From Triticum aestivum (taxonomy: Eukaryota; Streptophyta; Magnoliopsida; Poales; Poaceae): 64,000 nt of DNA. Where the stretch lies: the NCBI RefSeq assembly GCF_018294505.1, contig NC_057801.1, positions 197,536,538 to 197,600,537 of the forward strand, given 5' to 3'. Positions 34,415 to 45,644 of this stretch are shown piece by piece. Every line of letters begins with the position of its first letter. The stretch's first letter is position 1. Made by a program: the position numbers and the translations under genes. The notes beneath the pieces are model-generated. The model saw only the letters and a list, made by a program, of their open reading frames with translations, did no database searches and was not told the DNA's origin.

Positions 34415-35377
34415 ATGGTAGTTAGATCAACACCTTCTTTTATCCAGCGTGTCCTTGAACCGGATCGCCTATTTCTTGTAGATCTCGCCATGGTCAAACA
34501 GGTGTATGAGTGCAACTGGGTTCCCTCTCGAGTCACAGAATCACAGTTAGACGATCTAGTCCTGATCGGCACTTTGGATGGTAAAGATACGATCCACTGG
34601 AGGGTTCCTGCAGATGAATGTCCTCCCACGCCCCAGGAAGGAGAGGTCGTGGTCTTCGCAGATCACATGGCCCGGGGCTTCAAACCGCCCGGTTCTAAAT
34701 TTTATCGGGATGTGTTAGCCAACTTTCAGCTCCGTCCACAGGATATTGGCCCCAACTCCGTCACCAATCTATGTCACTTTCAAGTACTTTCTGAGGCATA
34801 CCTTCAAGAGGAACCTTTAGTCGAGCTGTTTAGAGATCTCTTTCATCTGAACCGCCACACTGAATTCACCGACGGTCCTAATACCGAACTGGGTGGTATG
34901 GCCATTCAGAAGAGGAAGGAAATCACCTATCCCCGCGTCAAACTCCATACTCACCCCAAGGAGTGGAATGCAACTTGGTTTTACTGCAAGGATACATCTC
35001 CTGACAATGAAAATCCCTTGCCTGGCTTCCGTCCGGAATGGCTCAGCAACACTCACCCTTTTCCACAAAGGTTAAATGCCAAGGATAGAATTAAATATGC
35101 TCCTCAACTGTCCAAGCTCCGAGCCTTTATGGCCAACGGTTTAACAGGAATAGACCTTGCACACTCTTGGATATCATGGAGCATACTGCCTCTGAGCCGG
35201 CGCCTCGGTTTGATGTGCAAGTACACTGGGACCGTCAACGACCCACTCCGACATACTAAAATCCAAGTCTCCGATGACGAAGTCACAGAATCTGTAAAGA
35301 AGATGTTGAATGAACCGGAGCACCTCTGTGCTCAAACCGGTCTGCTTCCTTACTGCACCACCAACAAACCGGCTTAA
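34415..35377 (+). CDS. Antisense additional ORF of W (gypsy-type transposon domain, PF04195-like)
   Basis: An uninterrupted 320-codon frame starting at ATG 34415. It resembles the 'putative gypsy type transposon' domain found in grass elements: a PGSKFYRDVLANFQLRPQDIGPN-like block near residues 90-113, followed by FRDLFHLN and VKLHTHPKEWNATWFYCKD (exact residues at ~177-195). The biochemical role of the family is unknown. The frame ends at 35377, where it overlaps the end of the minus-strand RNase H remnant, so its true C-terminus is probably missing. It is the only long undamaged frame in W. Confidence 0.6.
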   Translation: MVVRSTPSFIQRVLEPDRLFLVDLAMVKQVYECNWVPSRVTESQLDDLVLIGTLDGKDTIHWRVPADECPPTPQEGEVVVFADHMARGFKPPGSKFYRDVLANFQLRPQDIGPNSVTNLCHFQVLSEAYLQEEPLVELFRDLFHLNRHTEFTDGPNTELGGMAIQKRKEITYPRVKLHTHPKEWNATWFYCKDTSPDNENPLPGFRPEWLSNTHPFPQRLNAKDRIKYAPQLSKLRAFMANGLTGIDLAHSWISWSILPLSRRLGLMCKYTGTVNDPLRHTKIQVSDDEVTESVKKMLNEPEHLCAQTGLLPYCTTNKPA

Positions 35378-36118
35378 AGCGTCCGCCGCTTCATTCTTCC
35401 GACGGTCCACATGATCCACTTGATAACCATTGAAGCAACCTGCAATATTATCCACTTCCCGACGATATGCAGCCATGAGCGGGTCCTTAGAATCCCATGT
35501 GCCAGACACCTATTGAGCCACAAGGTCCGAGTCACCGAAACACTTAACCCGGCTTAAGTTCATCTCTTTAGCCATCCGAAGACCATGGAGCAAGGCTTCG
35601 TACTCAGCTGCATTGTTAGTACAAGGGAACATTAGGCGGAGAACATAACAGAACTTATCACCTCGTGGGGAAGTTAATACGACTCCAGCCCCCGAGCCTT
35701 CCAATTGCCTGGATCCATCAAAATGAATAGTCCAATATGTGTGATCCGGCTTCTCCTCTGGCGCTTGTAACTCCGTCCAGTCATTGATGAAATCAACAAG
35801 TGCTTGAGACTTCACCACCGTCCGAGGTACATACTTCAGTCCGTGTGGCCCAAGCTCTATAGCCCACTTGGCAATCCGGCCAGTCGCCTCCCGGTTCTGT
35901 ATGATATCACCCAAGGGAGCTGAACTGACCACCGTGATGGGGTGCCCTTGAAAATACTGCTTCAACTTTCGGCTGGCCATAAAGACACCATAGACCAACT
36001 TCTGCCAATGCGGATACCTTTGCTTCGATTCAATAAGCACCTCGCTGATATAATAAACCGGCCGCTGAACCGGATATTCCTTGCCTGCCTCTTTGCATTC
36101 CACCATATATGATTTTGT
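35365..36118 (-). pseudogene. W pol fragment: RT-linked RNase H and second (plant-type) RNase H
   Basis: The minus-strand frame reads RPVYYISEVLIESKQRYPHW, KLKQYFQGHPITVVS and ATGRIAKWAIEL, the RNase H-like tail of a gypsy reverse transcriptase. It then reads YWTIHFDGS, NNAAEYEALLHGL and FGDSDLVAQ, an archaeal/plant-type second RNase H, with its catalytic Asp and Glu in place. TAG at 35510-35512 interrupts it after LVAQ, and the frame continues (VSGTWDSKDP, NEAADALSR). It ends abruptly at about 35365 against the antisense gene, where integrase would be expected. Two RNase H domains are a hallmark of the Tat lineage. Confidence 0.8.
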
Positions 36119-37113
36119 TAGACCTCCTCTTGGGAGCCATGAGGATATGAATAACATGAGTAATGATTGGAGTTGACCTATACGAGTTGATTCTTTTGGT
36201 AATATGAGGTGAAGACTAGGTAGAAGTATTGGCATCTCAGAAACTGTGCTCAAGGATGGGATGATAAACATTCACTCGCACACTAGAATCCTTGAAACCC
36301 TTACGCCTTAACAAGCCACATCATGGTCGGATCATGACCTTGAGCCTTGACTCTAGGTCGAGAAGACCCTACCAATACTCAACCATGACCACCACCGATA
36401 CCCCAACCTATACCCTATGCACCACGTGGGCAACTCTTCATGGAGTACTCGAACAAGCCGGTCGTCATCGTTCTTTGATGACATACTTGCCTACCCGAAG
36501 ACGGAAGAAGAACCATTCAGCTGGTTAGGGAACATCTGAAGATCGCCATGTCAAGGAGGAAGAGCTACACCTACCACCATCATCAAGAAGTACATATCCA
36601 CGTCGAAGACCAAGTGTATCTGCAAGCCACTTCTCTCTAAGGAACCAAGCATTTCCATGACAAGGAGACCCACACCAAGATTCATCGGCCCCCTTCGAGA
36701 TCACTCCAATATTTAACAACCCCCTCTGAGATCACTACGAGACGAAGAGAAGACAGTTACCAGCTGGAGTTGCCACCTGAGTTACCTGATGTGCACAACA
36801 CTTTCCATGCATCACAACCCCGGAAGTGTTTCCAACTTCCTGACTTGCCCGATCTCTACGAGGACATTGACCACCGAGCCATCGACCCCTAGTCCAACCT
36901 GACCTAACACGAGAGACCCCTCAGCAACCAGGATCAACTAGGAGCATCATACTTGAAGCTACAACACCAGGTCCTTCAAGATTCAATGGAGCACCACTTA
37001 GAAGCAGAAGCAGTATGAGGACGTGAAGACTACCCCAAATCCAAGTTTCCATACTCCTTTCCGCGCCTAGTCTGGGAATCTCGGGGACGAGATTCTTGTA
37101 AGGGGGGTAGGTC
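36119..37113 (+). pseudogene. Gypsy integrase C-terminal remnant and polypurine tract
   Basis: A decayed pol tail. Pieces in shifting frames resemble the integrase end (REHLKIAMSRRKSY-like at ~36530, EVHIHVEDQVYL at ~36590, then YQLELPPELPDVHNTFHASQ at 36755-36815). It terminates with TAG at 36890-36892. The tract CTTGTAAGGGGGGTAGGTC precedes the LTR at 37114. The piece before about 36450 is not recognised. The style fits chromovirus (Tekay/Del) elements. Confidence 0.65.
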
Positions 37114-40100
37114 TGTCACACCCTGATTTTCATGCCACAACACTTAAGTCAATAAATCATGCTAAAATGTGGTTTGATAAAAACTTTTGAGTGTTTTGTC
37201 CTTGCTTTGATTGAATGTTTGTCTGCTGTTTGCAAGTGCTCTAAAAATCAAATAAATCCTCCAACTCCTATACTTCATCTCCTTGCTACAAACTCTTGAA
37301 CCAATGATCATGCCATGTGTATAGGACATAAAAATATTTTCTTACAAAAATAATTTGGCCAAATAGTATTTTCAAAAATTAGTTTTTCAAAAACCCCTGA
37401 ATTGAGGTTTGCACTACAAGTACTTAATTAAGGGCAGTAAAAATCTTTCTAAAAATATATTTGACTCCTATTAGATAGGATACCCAGAAACCACAAAAAT
37501 ATAATTTTAAATGTTATTTTCCTATTTTATTCAAAAGCTTTTTCTTAAGGCCAGAAATGGTCTTTAATAGGGAAAAATTATTTTATTGCTTCAAAAATAT
37601 TTGACAAAATTTAGGGAAACTCAGTGGACATATATTGTCCACATATAACAGTTTCAACACATGGTCATGTTCAAAATATTGGTCAAATACCTCAAAATCC
37701 CTTTCTAAATATTTCAAGCTTTTGAAATATTTACAAAGGAAATATTCTCCAAAAATTCCAAGAAAATTCTAGCATGTCACATATGGCATATTAGATGATC
37801 TTGCCAAGTCTCATGTCTTGGAGAACAATATAACATCATCAAATCCCCTCAAAACCATTTCTGTCCATTTTGAAGTTTGAGCAACTTTACATTGCCAAAC
37901 ATGTACAAATGTTCTCAAACCTTGTGAACATGCTCAAATGTTCTAATTATTCATCTAGACCAAGTGGCACAAGTTGGAGAACAATTTAACTTGATCAAAG
38001 TGCCCCAAAACCCTTCCTGTCCAGAACCAAATTTGAACAACTCTACATTACCAACTTTCTCTCCTTGATTCCAACTTTTGTGAGAATGATCACATGAACA
38101 AATGAGGCCACTACACCAAGTGGTGCATCAAGGAGAATAGATTTGCATGGCTAAATCTTGGAAAGCCCATTTCTATTGATTTCTAGGGTTTACCAAAGTT
38201 GCATTGTCAACTTGCACCAAATGAACTCCAAATTGGTGGAAGGCCCTAATAATGTGTGTCATTTCACCCTGTGGAGCCTCATGACAAATGGAAGTCATCT
38301 TATTGCCTAAACCAACATCAAACAGCTTCTGACAGAAACATAAAATACTTGTTTTAGCCATTTCCACACATCTCCATGAGCTGAGCTTTTTCTCACAGCC
38401 TCATATGGTCCTCCTCTACCTCCTGCATCTTTCCCTGCCCGAGAAGCCATGATGAAGGGGGTGAAAACTCCATTTTTCTACTCTGGACAGCAGCATTTCC
38501 ACTCCCCCTCAACTCCCTCTTCCCTCTAGTGGATCCCCAGGGCATCCAATGCTATTTCCGCATTGTTTACTCCCCCTTTCAGCTGCCAGACACAAGTGGA
38601 CGCGCGGGTGCGCGCAAAAAGCCATGGGTGCCAGCCATTTGCATGCTCTGGAGCGCCTGGCAGGGTGTTCGACCGTTGACGCCGCGTCCCCCGACCACCT
38701 CGAGCCTCCCTCGCGCGCCTGCCGATGTGCCTCGGCGTCGGCAACACGCTACGTGGTCGGCCCCCTACTCTCTCCCCCTACATGCGCCTCCGCGCTAGCA
38801 AAGAGAGGCCGCCGAGCGCGCCAATGGTGCGGCTCACACGCGCGGCACCCTGGCCCTTCCCCGCTCCTTCTCTCCTCTCCTCTCGCCCAAGAACAACCCC
38901 ACGAACACCCCAGACACGCTCACACGAGCCCCCGTGGCCTCTAGCGACGGCTACGGCCTCGCCGGCGCACGGTCCCGCGGTGCACCTCGCCCCCTCCTAT
39001 TTAAGGCCACCCCCGAGCCCTCTCTGGCCTCCTTTCGCCCTCTCTCACTCCCAATGACCCCCCGGACCAACTCACTCCTCCTCCCGCGCCCTCCATAGCC
39101 CTCCATGGCCGGAGAGCCACCGCCGGCCTCCACCTAAATTCAGCCGAGCCCGAGCTCTTCTCCCTCTCCTCTCTCCACCAGAAGGCTCCCCTGAGCGATG
39201 CAGATCTATCACGCTCTTTCCCTCGTCCGAGGACGCACTGCAGCGCCATGCCCCAACCTCACTGCAGCCCCTGTCCGCCGCGAGCGATGCGCCACTCGCA
39301 TCCCGCCACCCCAGCCGTCGTGGCGCACCTCGGCGGGTGCGTCACGCTCTCCTGAATCCGCCGGTGTGCAGGGCATCGCCGGAGGTGACCGGAGCCACCG
39401 GAACGAGCGCCGGCAAGCGCTCGGCCCCGCCTCCTCTGCCTCCTCTGTCGCGGGCGGGAGGAGGGTGACGACCCTGCGGGTGGACCCCGCGGGTCAGTGA
39501 CCGGCCAGCGGGCCCCTCCCGTTTAAGTGGAAACGTACCAGCCTCTTCCCCGCTTCCCCGCGGTGAAGGCGCCCTGAATGGAATACGCCTTCGACGTCGC
39601 CCCTGACACCCGCGCAGCCGAGCCGCTGGGCCGGCCCACTGCTATCCTTCGCCTGGTGCACAGGATAAGGGTAATGACCGTATTTCTTTTTATTATTTTT
39701 CCAGTGAGTTTCTAAAATCCATAAACAAATCAAATTAGCTCAAAATTTGATGATTCAAATTTCTAGTGACTCCATAAATCATGCTCTACCTGTTGGTGCA
39801 ACATGCACATTTTTCCAGAGACTTCTTCTTCATAAATATTCATCAAATCCTACTTTTCCTATTTCTGTGATGAACTTTAGAATATTATAGAGAGCTCATA
39901 TTTGATCCAAATGCAATGATTCAAATTCCTAGATGCTTCTAAGTTCAAAACTTAGTTTATGAACATTTTTATTAATACTTTCTGTGCCACACAATATTAT
40001 GAGCCATTTCTTCATATTTGTCAACTTTGCAAACTCATAGGAAAATCATCTCAACTCCAAATCTAGTGAAACCAATTCCTAGATGCTTCAAAAATCATCC

Positions 40101-41951
40101 TTTGTTAAATGGGTGCCTTTTCTCATTTTTCAAAAATATATTTCTGTACACTTCTTGCAAACCCATTAATCCCTTGACTCCATCATATTGAAATGTTCAG
40201 AGATGTCCATTGATCAAGTACCAATGAAACCACTTTGGTCATCCCTCATATGACCAGAGGTATCCTAGAAAAGTCCAACTCATATTTTTAGAGCACTTTT
40301 ACTTTTGCCTTGTTGTGTTGCTTATTGTGTTTGTTTCCGACGTTAGTTGACGAAGTAGACGGAGTACTTGGAGAAGGACCAGAAGATTTCAAGACTCTGA
40401 TGAACCAGGCAAGCAGCCCTTTGACCATGTCTATGAAACCTTTTTATGCATGTCATATAGCACCATATTATTGTTGCAACGGAATCATGATGAGGTAGTA
40501 ACCACTTTGATGGGTTGCCACCGTACTTCCTCGTTGATACTTGCATTGTGCATGACCCTACCTTCTTATGAGGGTTATGCCGGTGGGAGTAGATGGGATG
40601 TTAAAGTAGTACTACGCAAAAAGGGACGGGAATATGCATGGTGATGGAGACAAAGTATTTTCAAAACACTTTTTCGAAAACCCCGTCGGGTGCCACTTAT
40701 GCTCGAGGGAGATGATGAGATGGGTAACCACTTGATGACGAAGTGGTGTACCGAGGCAAATGTGTGTGTTGTTTTCAAAACGGATTGGTCGAAGTTGCGA
40801 CCGTTATTCCAACCTTACATGCGCAACCACTCTACCCTTATATGGGAAAGGGCATTATTGATAACCTAGGCCGATACTAGCTTGGAGCCCGCATTACTAG
40901 TGACGGGGGAGAGTTGGTGCTCTCTCTCGGGACGGGGTCGTGCCAGGTAGGGAGGCCATGACTGTATTCACAGGGCACCGGACACACCGTTGGTACCCCG
41001 TGCCAGTGGTATGTGATAATTATGGGAGCAAGGCTCCATGAAAGTGTTATGTGAAATGTTGGGCACGGGGGTTACTGCCAATCGAGTGGACTCCATCTTA
41101 GTGTCGTCTAGGGAAAGGTAGTGATCGGGTGCTTACCCCGGGTACTTGAGGTACCGCGGGTCATGGCTGACATGGAAGTTCCCCGGATCTTGTGGGTACA
41201 GTGTGCAACCTCTGCAGAGTGTAAAACTATTTGAATAGCCGTGTCCACGGTCAAGGACAGTTGGGTAACCGCTCTTGGGCTACGTCCACTTGTTTACAAA
41301 CCAAGTGTGTGTGTTGATAAAATGACTTGGGTCAAGTCAAGGGACTTGACATGATTGAGATGGGTTGGTGCCCACTCTATTTATGTTAGATGGGTTGGTG
41401 CCCACTCTATTTATGTTAGATGGGCTTGTGCCCACTCTATTTATGTTGATATCTGTAACCAGTCCTCATGGTTACTTGAATTCCATTGATGCATGCCTTA
41501 CAAAGTTGTTGAACATGTCATTGCACTCAAAACTAGCTTTCTGCAAAAATTTACCTATATCATGCATTGTTGTATCTTGAACCAAAACATGGGTTGCTTG
41601 CGAGTACATTCAAACGTACTCACTGGCCTGTCCCTGGCTATTTACTTGGCCAGGCGTGAAAGAACAGGACATGATGAAGAATACTTCGGCGACGAGCATG
41701 CGAGCTAGGACGCTTCCCAGTCAGAATGCCTGTAGGGTTAAGGCAGATGGCATGGGTCCAAGTTATCGACGAAGATTTCCGATGCGATGATATACTCAAG
41801 GCTTGACCATAATGGTCCTACTTGTGTAATACGGTATGTATGGATGTAAGACTCTTGTTATTCAGCTTCTGTGTGTTCAATGAGCATTGATCTCTGCGAT
41901 CACTGTACACGTGCATTCGGTGATCACGACTTATGAGTCGGGGTCCCCACA
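37114..41951 (+). repeat. Long gypsy LTR (4838 bp), chromovirus-like
   Basis: Runs TGTCACACCC...GGGTCCCCACA behind a polypurine tract, so it is a 3' LTR. AT-rich for 1.4 kb, then a GC-rich zone (38600-39500) that contains CTCCTATTTAAGGCC (TATA, about 38996) as the likely LTR promoter. The matching 5' LTR is absent. Open frames in the GC-rich zone overlap in several registers and are not accepted as genes. Confidence 0.75.
41358..41447 (+). repeat. Three 30-bp tandem units in the long LTR
   Basis: AGATGGGTTGGTGCCCACTC... repeated at 41358, 41388 and 41418; the third has GGGCTTGTG. Codon-like periodicity is a side effect of the 30-bp length. Confidence 0.9.
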
Positions 41952-41975
41952 CACTCTCTCTCTCTCTCTCTTTCT
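41952..41975. repeat. (CT)n microsatellite
   Basis: About ten CT units directly after the LTR end. Confidence 0.85.
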
Positions 41976-42396
41976 GTTTCCTCTCATTTAACTAGGAGCA
42001 CGTGAAGATATTGGGCATTTGTTGCCTTCCACTATGTGGCCGATGCCATATTTCGCAAAAGTATGCCACATAATAAGCATCGATGTTAAATCAAAAGATT
42101 TTGGCACCGCTCTCGCGGTGTGAGAGAGTTGGCACCGCTGTGCAAACAGACCCACATGTATAAACAAATCAATCAAACCAACTACACCAGCCTCTCACTC
42201 TCCCAAACAAGTGTTTTTTTATTGCCTCAGTCCTCTCTCTCTCCGAGGCAGTGTTTTTTCATTGCGTGAGTTAATTTGGCACCGGAGCAAAGTAGGTGAT
42301 CCAGATTGGGGCACCAGGTGAGCAATGGAGGGGCATCAATGCCAAATGCATCACAAGTGAATTTGGCACATGTTTTGGCCATAGCCCACTTTTGTA
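41976..42396. other. Unique cargo sequence of Y between LTR and MITE
   Basis: TTTGGCACCG words recur (42089, 42129, 42273) and GAGGCAGTGTTTTTT has a diverged copy ~40 bp earlier. No gene recognised. Confidence 0.3.
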
Positions 42397-42519
42397 CTCC
42401 CTCCGTCCCAAAATTCTTGTCTTAAATTTGTCTAAATACGGATGTATCTAGTTACATTTTAGTGTTGGATACATCTGTATCTAAACAAATGTAAGACAAG
42501 AATTTTGGGACAGAGGGAA
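42397..42519. mobile_element. Stowaway-type MITE (123 bp)
   Basis: CTCCCTCCGTCCCAAAATTC at the left and its near-complement (GAATTTTGGGACAGAGGGAA) at the right; TA on both sides (42395-42396 and 42520-42521). Nearly the whole element folds back on itself. Confidence 0.85.
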
Positions 42520-42521
42520 TA

Positions 42522-42729
42522 CTACCTCGTATTTAGTATAAAATTTTGACCATAGATTTACCTAAGAAAATGCCAATGCATGTCACTAAAAATTACACCA
42601 TTTGAAATTATGTTCAAACACGAATCCAACGATATAGTTCTTAGTGACATGCATTAACATTTTGTTAGTTAAATCTATGGTCAAATTTTGATACTACAAA
42701 ATTGGAAGAGTAAACCAGGACGGAGGTAG
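42522..42729. mobile_element. Second Stowaway-type MITE, directly adjoining the first
   Basis: CTACCTCGTATTTAGTAT at the left, and at the right GGACGGAGGTAG; long inverted arms (ATTTTGACCATAGATTTA / TAAATCTATGGTCAAAATTT-like, with one base difference). TA at 42520-42521 is shared with the first MITE, and the other TA is 42730-42731. Confidence 0.8.
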
Positions 42730-42985
42730 TACTTGCTCTTAGGGTAACCATAGAGTTACTGGAGTAGTCTAAGTTACTTTCCACTATGACTAGCCTAGGC
42801 TACTATAGTAGTACAGCATAAAAATGATGCAGGTGATCACGTGAGAAATAATACTAAAAACATTTCTTTTGGTGCAGTGCGTAGATGCAGTTTTGAACAC
42901 TACACTTGTCATTGTAATTTGGGAAAATTACGAAAAAATTGAGCTACATTGTGATTACCGTTTACTTATAGGAAAGAAGTTTAAC
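42730..42985. other. 3' flank of the F-box/LRR gene
   Basis: On the minus strand this lies downstream of exon 2. Later exons (LRR/FBD part) were not recognised; ACTCCAGTAACTC and CTACTATAGTAG-like words are the only structure. Confidence 0.3.
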
Positions 42986-44084
42986 CTTGATGAGTAGCTT
43001 CTCCGTGCACGGAAAGCATGTAAGGAATCCAACAACTTCATCCAGATTGGGGCTAATAGATTTTAGTGCTAAGATCTTCACTGTGCGCATGGACTGGGTC
43101 AAGCTTGTGGGAATCATTTTATGGAAGACGGTCATAAATACATCAAGAAGAAATTTAAAAATATGAATTTCAAGAAGACGGAGAAGAAGATGAGTGTTGT
43201 ACCTGAACGATTACGGATCCAATAAAGGGTTCGGAGAATTTGGCAGACGAGTACACCAACGCTGTCAATTTCGGCGCGTCAATGACCCTGATTTTTGTTG
43301 GACCTTCTACATCCGATACAAGCAATCTCTCAAGGAAAGGCGCATTCTCAATGACCATAACGTGGAACAGCTGGAATGATCTCTTCCCAATTGATGTCTT
43401 GTTGCGGGGCCAGCAAGACACATAAATCCATCGGAGATTCGTCGAGGCGATGTGGAGGCTAATGAACCCGTGGATCTGCTCAAGATAAAGGTACTCGAGC
43501 GCAGTACAGCTGCGGAGCAGGTGCTACATAGCCTTCTTCGAGATGACAACGTTGAAGAGGTTGAGCTGCTTGAGTTGAGGGAGAAGAAGGGCGGGCACGA
43601 TATTAATTTGGGGAAGATAGCAGGAGCTAAAGCTGGTGCGGTGCAGCGTTGGCGTGAGGCGGAGCGCGGACGGCGGCAGAGAGCGACATCGTCCAGCTTC
43701 AAAGCTGAGCTCCTCGAGCTGATCTAGGGCGGGGGATAAGAACCACTTGTCAAACTTGGGTTGGACCTTGCAGTTGGTACTGAACATGCGGATGTCGAGG
43801 CGTCTGGCTGGCCCAGGGTGCGATGAAAGGATCTTGGAGACTGCGGCCATGCGTTTGCAATCCCCGTCGCAGAGGCAGATGTCGACGGTGAGGTTGAGGG
43901 GGATGCAGCGCCAGAGGGGGCAGCACCGCCAGGAGAGCAGGGCGGTCCGCACAGCAGATTTGGTGGGGAGGAGGCCGATGATGATGAGCGGAATGTCATC
44001 GGGGAGGCTGCTGATGAAGTTCAGGCTTGCCGGATGCGGTTTTGGCTCGAGCCACCTCCGCTTGTTGGCTGCCTCACCGTCCAT
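42986..44084 (-). pseudogene. F-box/LRR (FBD-type) gene, partial, one in-frame TAG
   Basis: Minus strand from ATG 44084 (MDGEAANKRRW). An F-box lies at residues ~20-60 (ISSLPDDIPLIIIGLLPTKS, then W-rich sequence). LRR-like strands follow (LDQLEELSFEAG, LPQLKQLNLFNVVIS). TAG at 43526-43524 ends the first open part, but the same frame continues with HLLRSCTALEYLYL through FLERLLVSD to VIVQ, then a donor at 43202. A second exon near 43135-42986 (MIPTSLTQSMRTVKILAL, then CFPCTEKLLIK before a GT donor) fits the family. No canonical AG was found at its start, a second possible lesion. Further exons are missing. Such proteins are adaptors of SCF ubiquitin ligases by family knowledge. Confidence 0.7.
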
Positions 44085-44467
44085 CTCAACCGGCAGCGAC
44101 GCTGGTGTACACATGTGCTGGTGAGTGTTGTGTGCTGGGTGTGCGCGTGTGCGTCCTTCTGTGCATGCCACTGCGCAGTGGTGAATTGTGCGCGAGTGCG
44201 TCCTTTGCGTGCAAGAAGTTTGTCCTCAATGCGCCCTCAATTTACTAGCGTGCGGGGTGCTACCCCGAGTGGTTTCAACTTTGTTTACTTCACTGCGTGT
44301 CAGATGGGCCTCTAGTTTACTTATTTTCACCCACTGCCACATGGGCCAGCACACCAAGATACAGAACACGAGATGACAACGTAGCATGTGGATTGGTTGA
44401 CCGGTCAACTAAACAATATACGGAGCTATACGCTAACACAGTGAGCGTATAATCTGTCGGTATAGAG
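44085..44467 (-). promoter_or_regulatory. Upstream region of the F-box/LRR gene
   Basis: Contains GTGTGCGTGTGCG-like stretches and, at 44427-44451, the perfect hairpin TATACGCT-9 nt-AGCGTATA. No clear TATA box at a convincing distance. Confidence 0.25.
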
Positions 44468-44519
44468 AGTTCGAGTGAGAGGGGAGGCCCGTGAGAGATA
44501 GCAGAGAGAGAAAGAGCTA

Positions 44520-44770
44520 CTCCCTCCGTTCGATAATGTAGTTACAACATTTTTTTAAGTCAAACTTTTGAAACATTGACCAAGTTTATAAAGAAATTAC
44601 ATATATCTACAATGCCAAAGATAAATGATAGTATGAAGTAAGTACATGTTGTGATGAATCTAATGATCGTTCCAGATGTAAATGTTTTTCTCCACATATA
44701 CCTGGTCAAACTTTTATGAGGTTTGACTTTTCAAAACATCCATATGCTTATGGACGTGACAGAGTCCCTA
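44520..44770. mobile_element. Stowaway-type MITE in copy A
   Basis: Starts CTCCCTCCGTTCGATAAT after TA; inner arms AAGTCAAACTTTTGAAA and GGTTTGACTTTTCAAAA are inverted. The right end (ATGGACGTGACAGAG) has decayed. A paralogous copy sits at 46284 in copy B, so insertion preceded the duplication. Confidence 0.65.
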
Positions 44771-45243
44771 GAGAGAGAGAGAGAGAGAGTGAAAAAAGTG
44801 TGTGTGCGTGTGTGAAAGAGACATGGACAACACACGATAAAAGTAGAGAAAAAGCATGCGTGTCTTATGCAAACATATCACACATGCATCTTCGACAACG
44901 GAGGCAAGGTGAGGAGATAGTGTGTGGTTGTTTGGAACCGAGAGAGGAAGACCCCTAGCACGTGGACAAGAGAGGTCTGACAAACAAGGGAGAGAGGTCC
45001 AGAGAGACGTACTGGGAAGATGCAGACATGGGGAGGAGAGAGTGTATGTTTGTCATAGAGAGATCCCCTGGAGATCGTGATGGGACTACATGGGTGGGAG
45101 ATCGAGTGACAAGGTGTGTGCGCGATAGAAGATGCCCCGAGAGATATCGAGATAGACGTATGGATGGAAGGAGACAATACGTGTGTTCCTAATGGCTAGT
45201 AAGAGATAATCATACTTAGGAGGGTGGCAGTGCTTGCGCCTAT

Positions 45244-45644
45244 GGCCCTGTTTGGATACTCTAACTCAGTTAGAGGTTAGAGTTAGATTCATACCCTGAA
45301 TTAACCCTGAACTAACTCTAGGTAAAGAGGTGTTTGGATGGCAGGGTTAGATGGAGCGCGGATATGGCGAGGCACCTTCACGGGCGGTGCGAGAGGGAGG
45401 GAGGGAGAGGACGAGAAGCTTCGAGGAAGTGGGGAGGGATCTGCTGCGGGGAGAGCGAGAGAAAAAAGTGTTTATTAGTGGTCCCGAGAAGAACTAACCC
45501 AAATAAGCACCTCTTGGATGGGTTAGTTTTTTTGGATGGGTTAGATGCATCTAACCTAAACTAACCCTCCTGTTTGGATCTTTTTGGGTTAGTTGACTCC
45601 AAACTAACCCAAACTAACTCTAACCCATGGATCCAAACAGAGCC
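45244..45644. mobile_element. Tourist-like MITE (401 bp) in copy A
   Basis: GGCCCTGTTTGGATACTC at the left, and the complement of GGCTCTGTTTGGATCC at the right; TAT on both sides (45241-45243 and 45645-45647). Copy B lacks it: TGTGCCTACAATTGAGTG at about 47029 is the empty counterpart. Inner arms carry TTAGAGTTAG / CTAACTCTAA. Confidence 0.7.

Larger units (their letters stand above)
33048..36118 (-). mobile_element. Tat-lineage Ty3/gypsy retrotransposon W, truncated, with antisense extra gene
   Basis: Minus-strand order is pol fragment (RT-RNaseH plus second RNase H), then a gene in the opposite direction, then a short 3' LTR (33533 down to 33048, TGTTGGGGATATTACC...CACGACA). Additional ORFs antisense to pol, placed between pol and the 3' LTR, are a described feature of Tat-lineage elements. 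Integrase, gag, protease, most of RT and the 5' LTR are missing. CTACC precedes the LTR at 33043-33047, but the partner duplication is lost. Confidence 0.75.

Noticed and set aside
33048..36118. Interpretation of W as two oppositely oriented elements joined by an inversion
   Set aside because: The LTR direction (TGTTGGGG on the minus strand with a purine tract before it) and the known antisense extra gene of Tat elements explain the layout without inversion.
38529..39500. Frames in the GC-rich zone of the long LTR as a host gene
   Set aside because: They lie wholly inside an LTR with TG...CA ends, overlap each other and show no domain.
41365..41580. Protein with repeated LVPTLFMLDG units
   Set aside because: It is a 30-bp tandem DNA repeat whose length is a multiple of three; no other coding sign.
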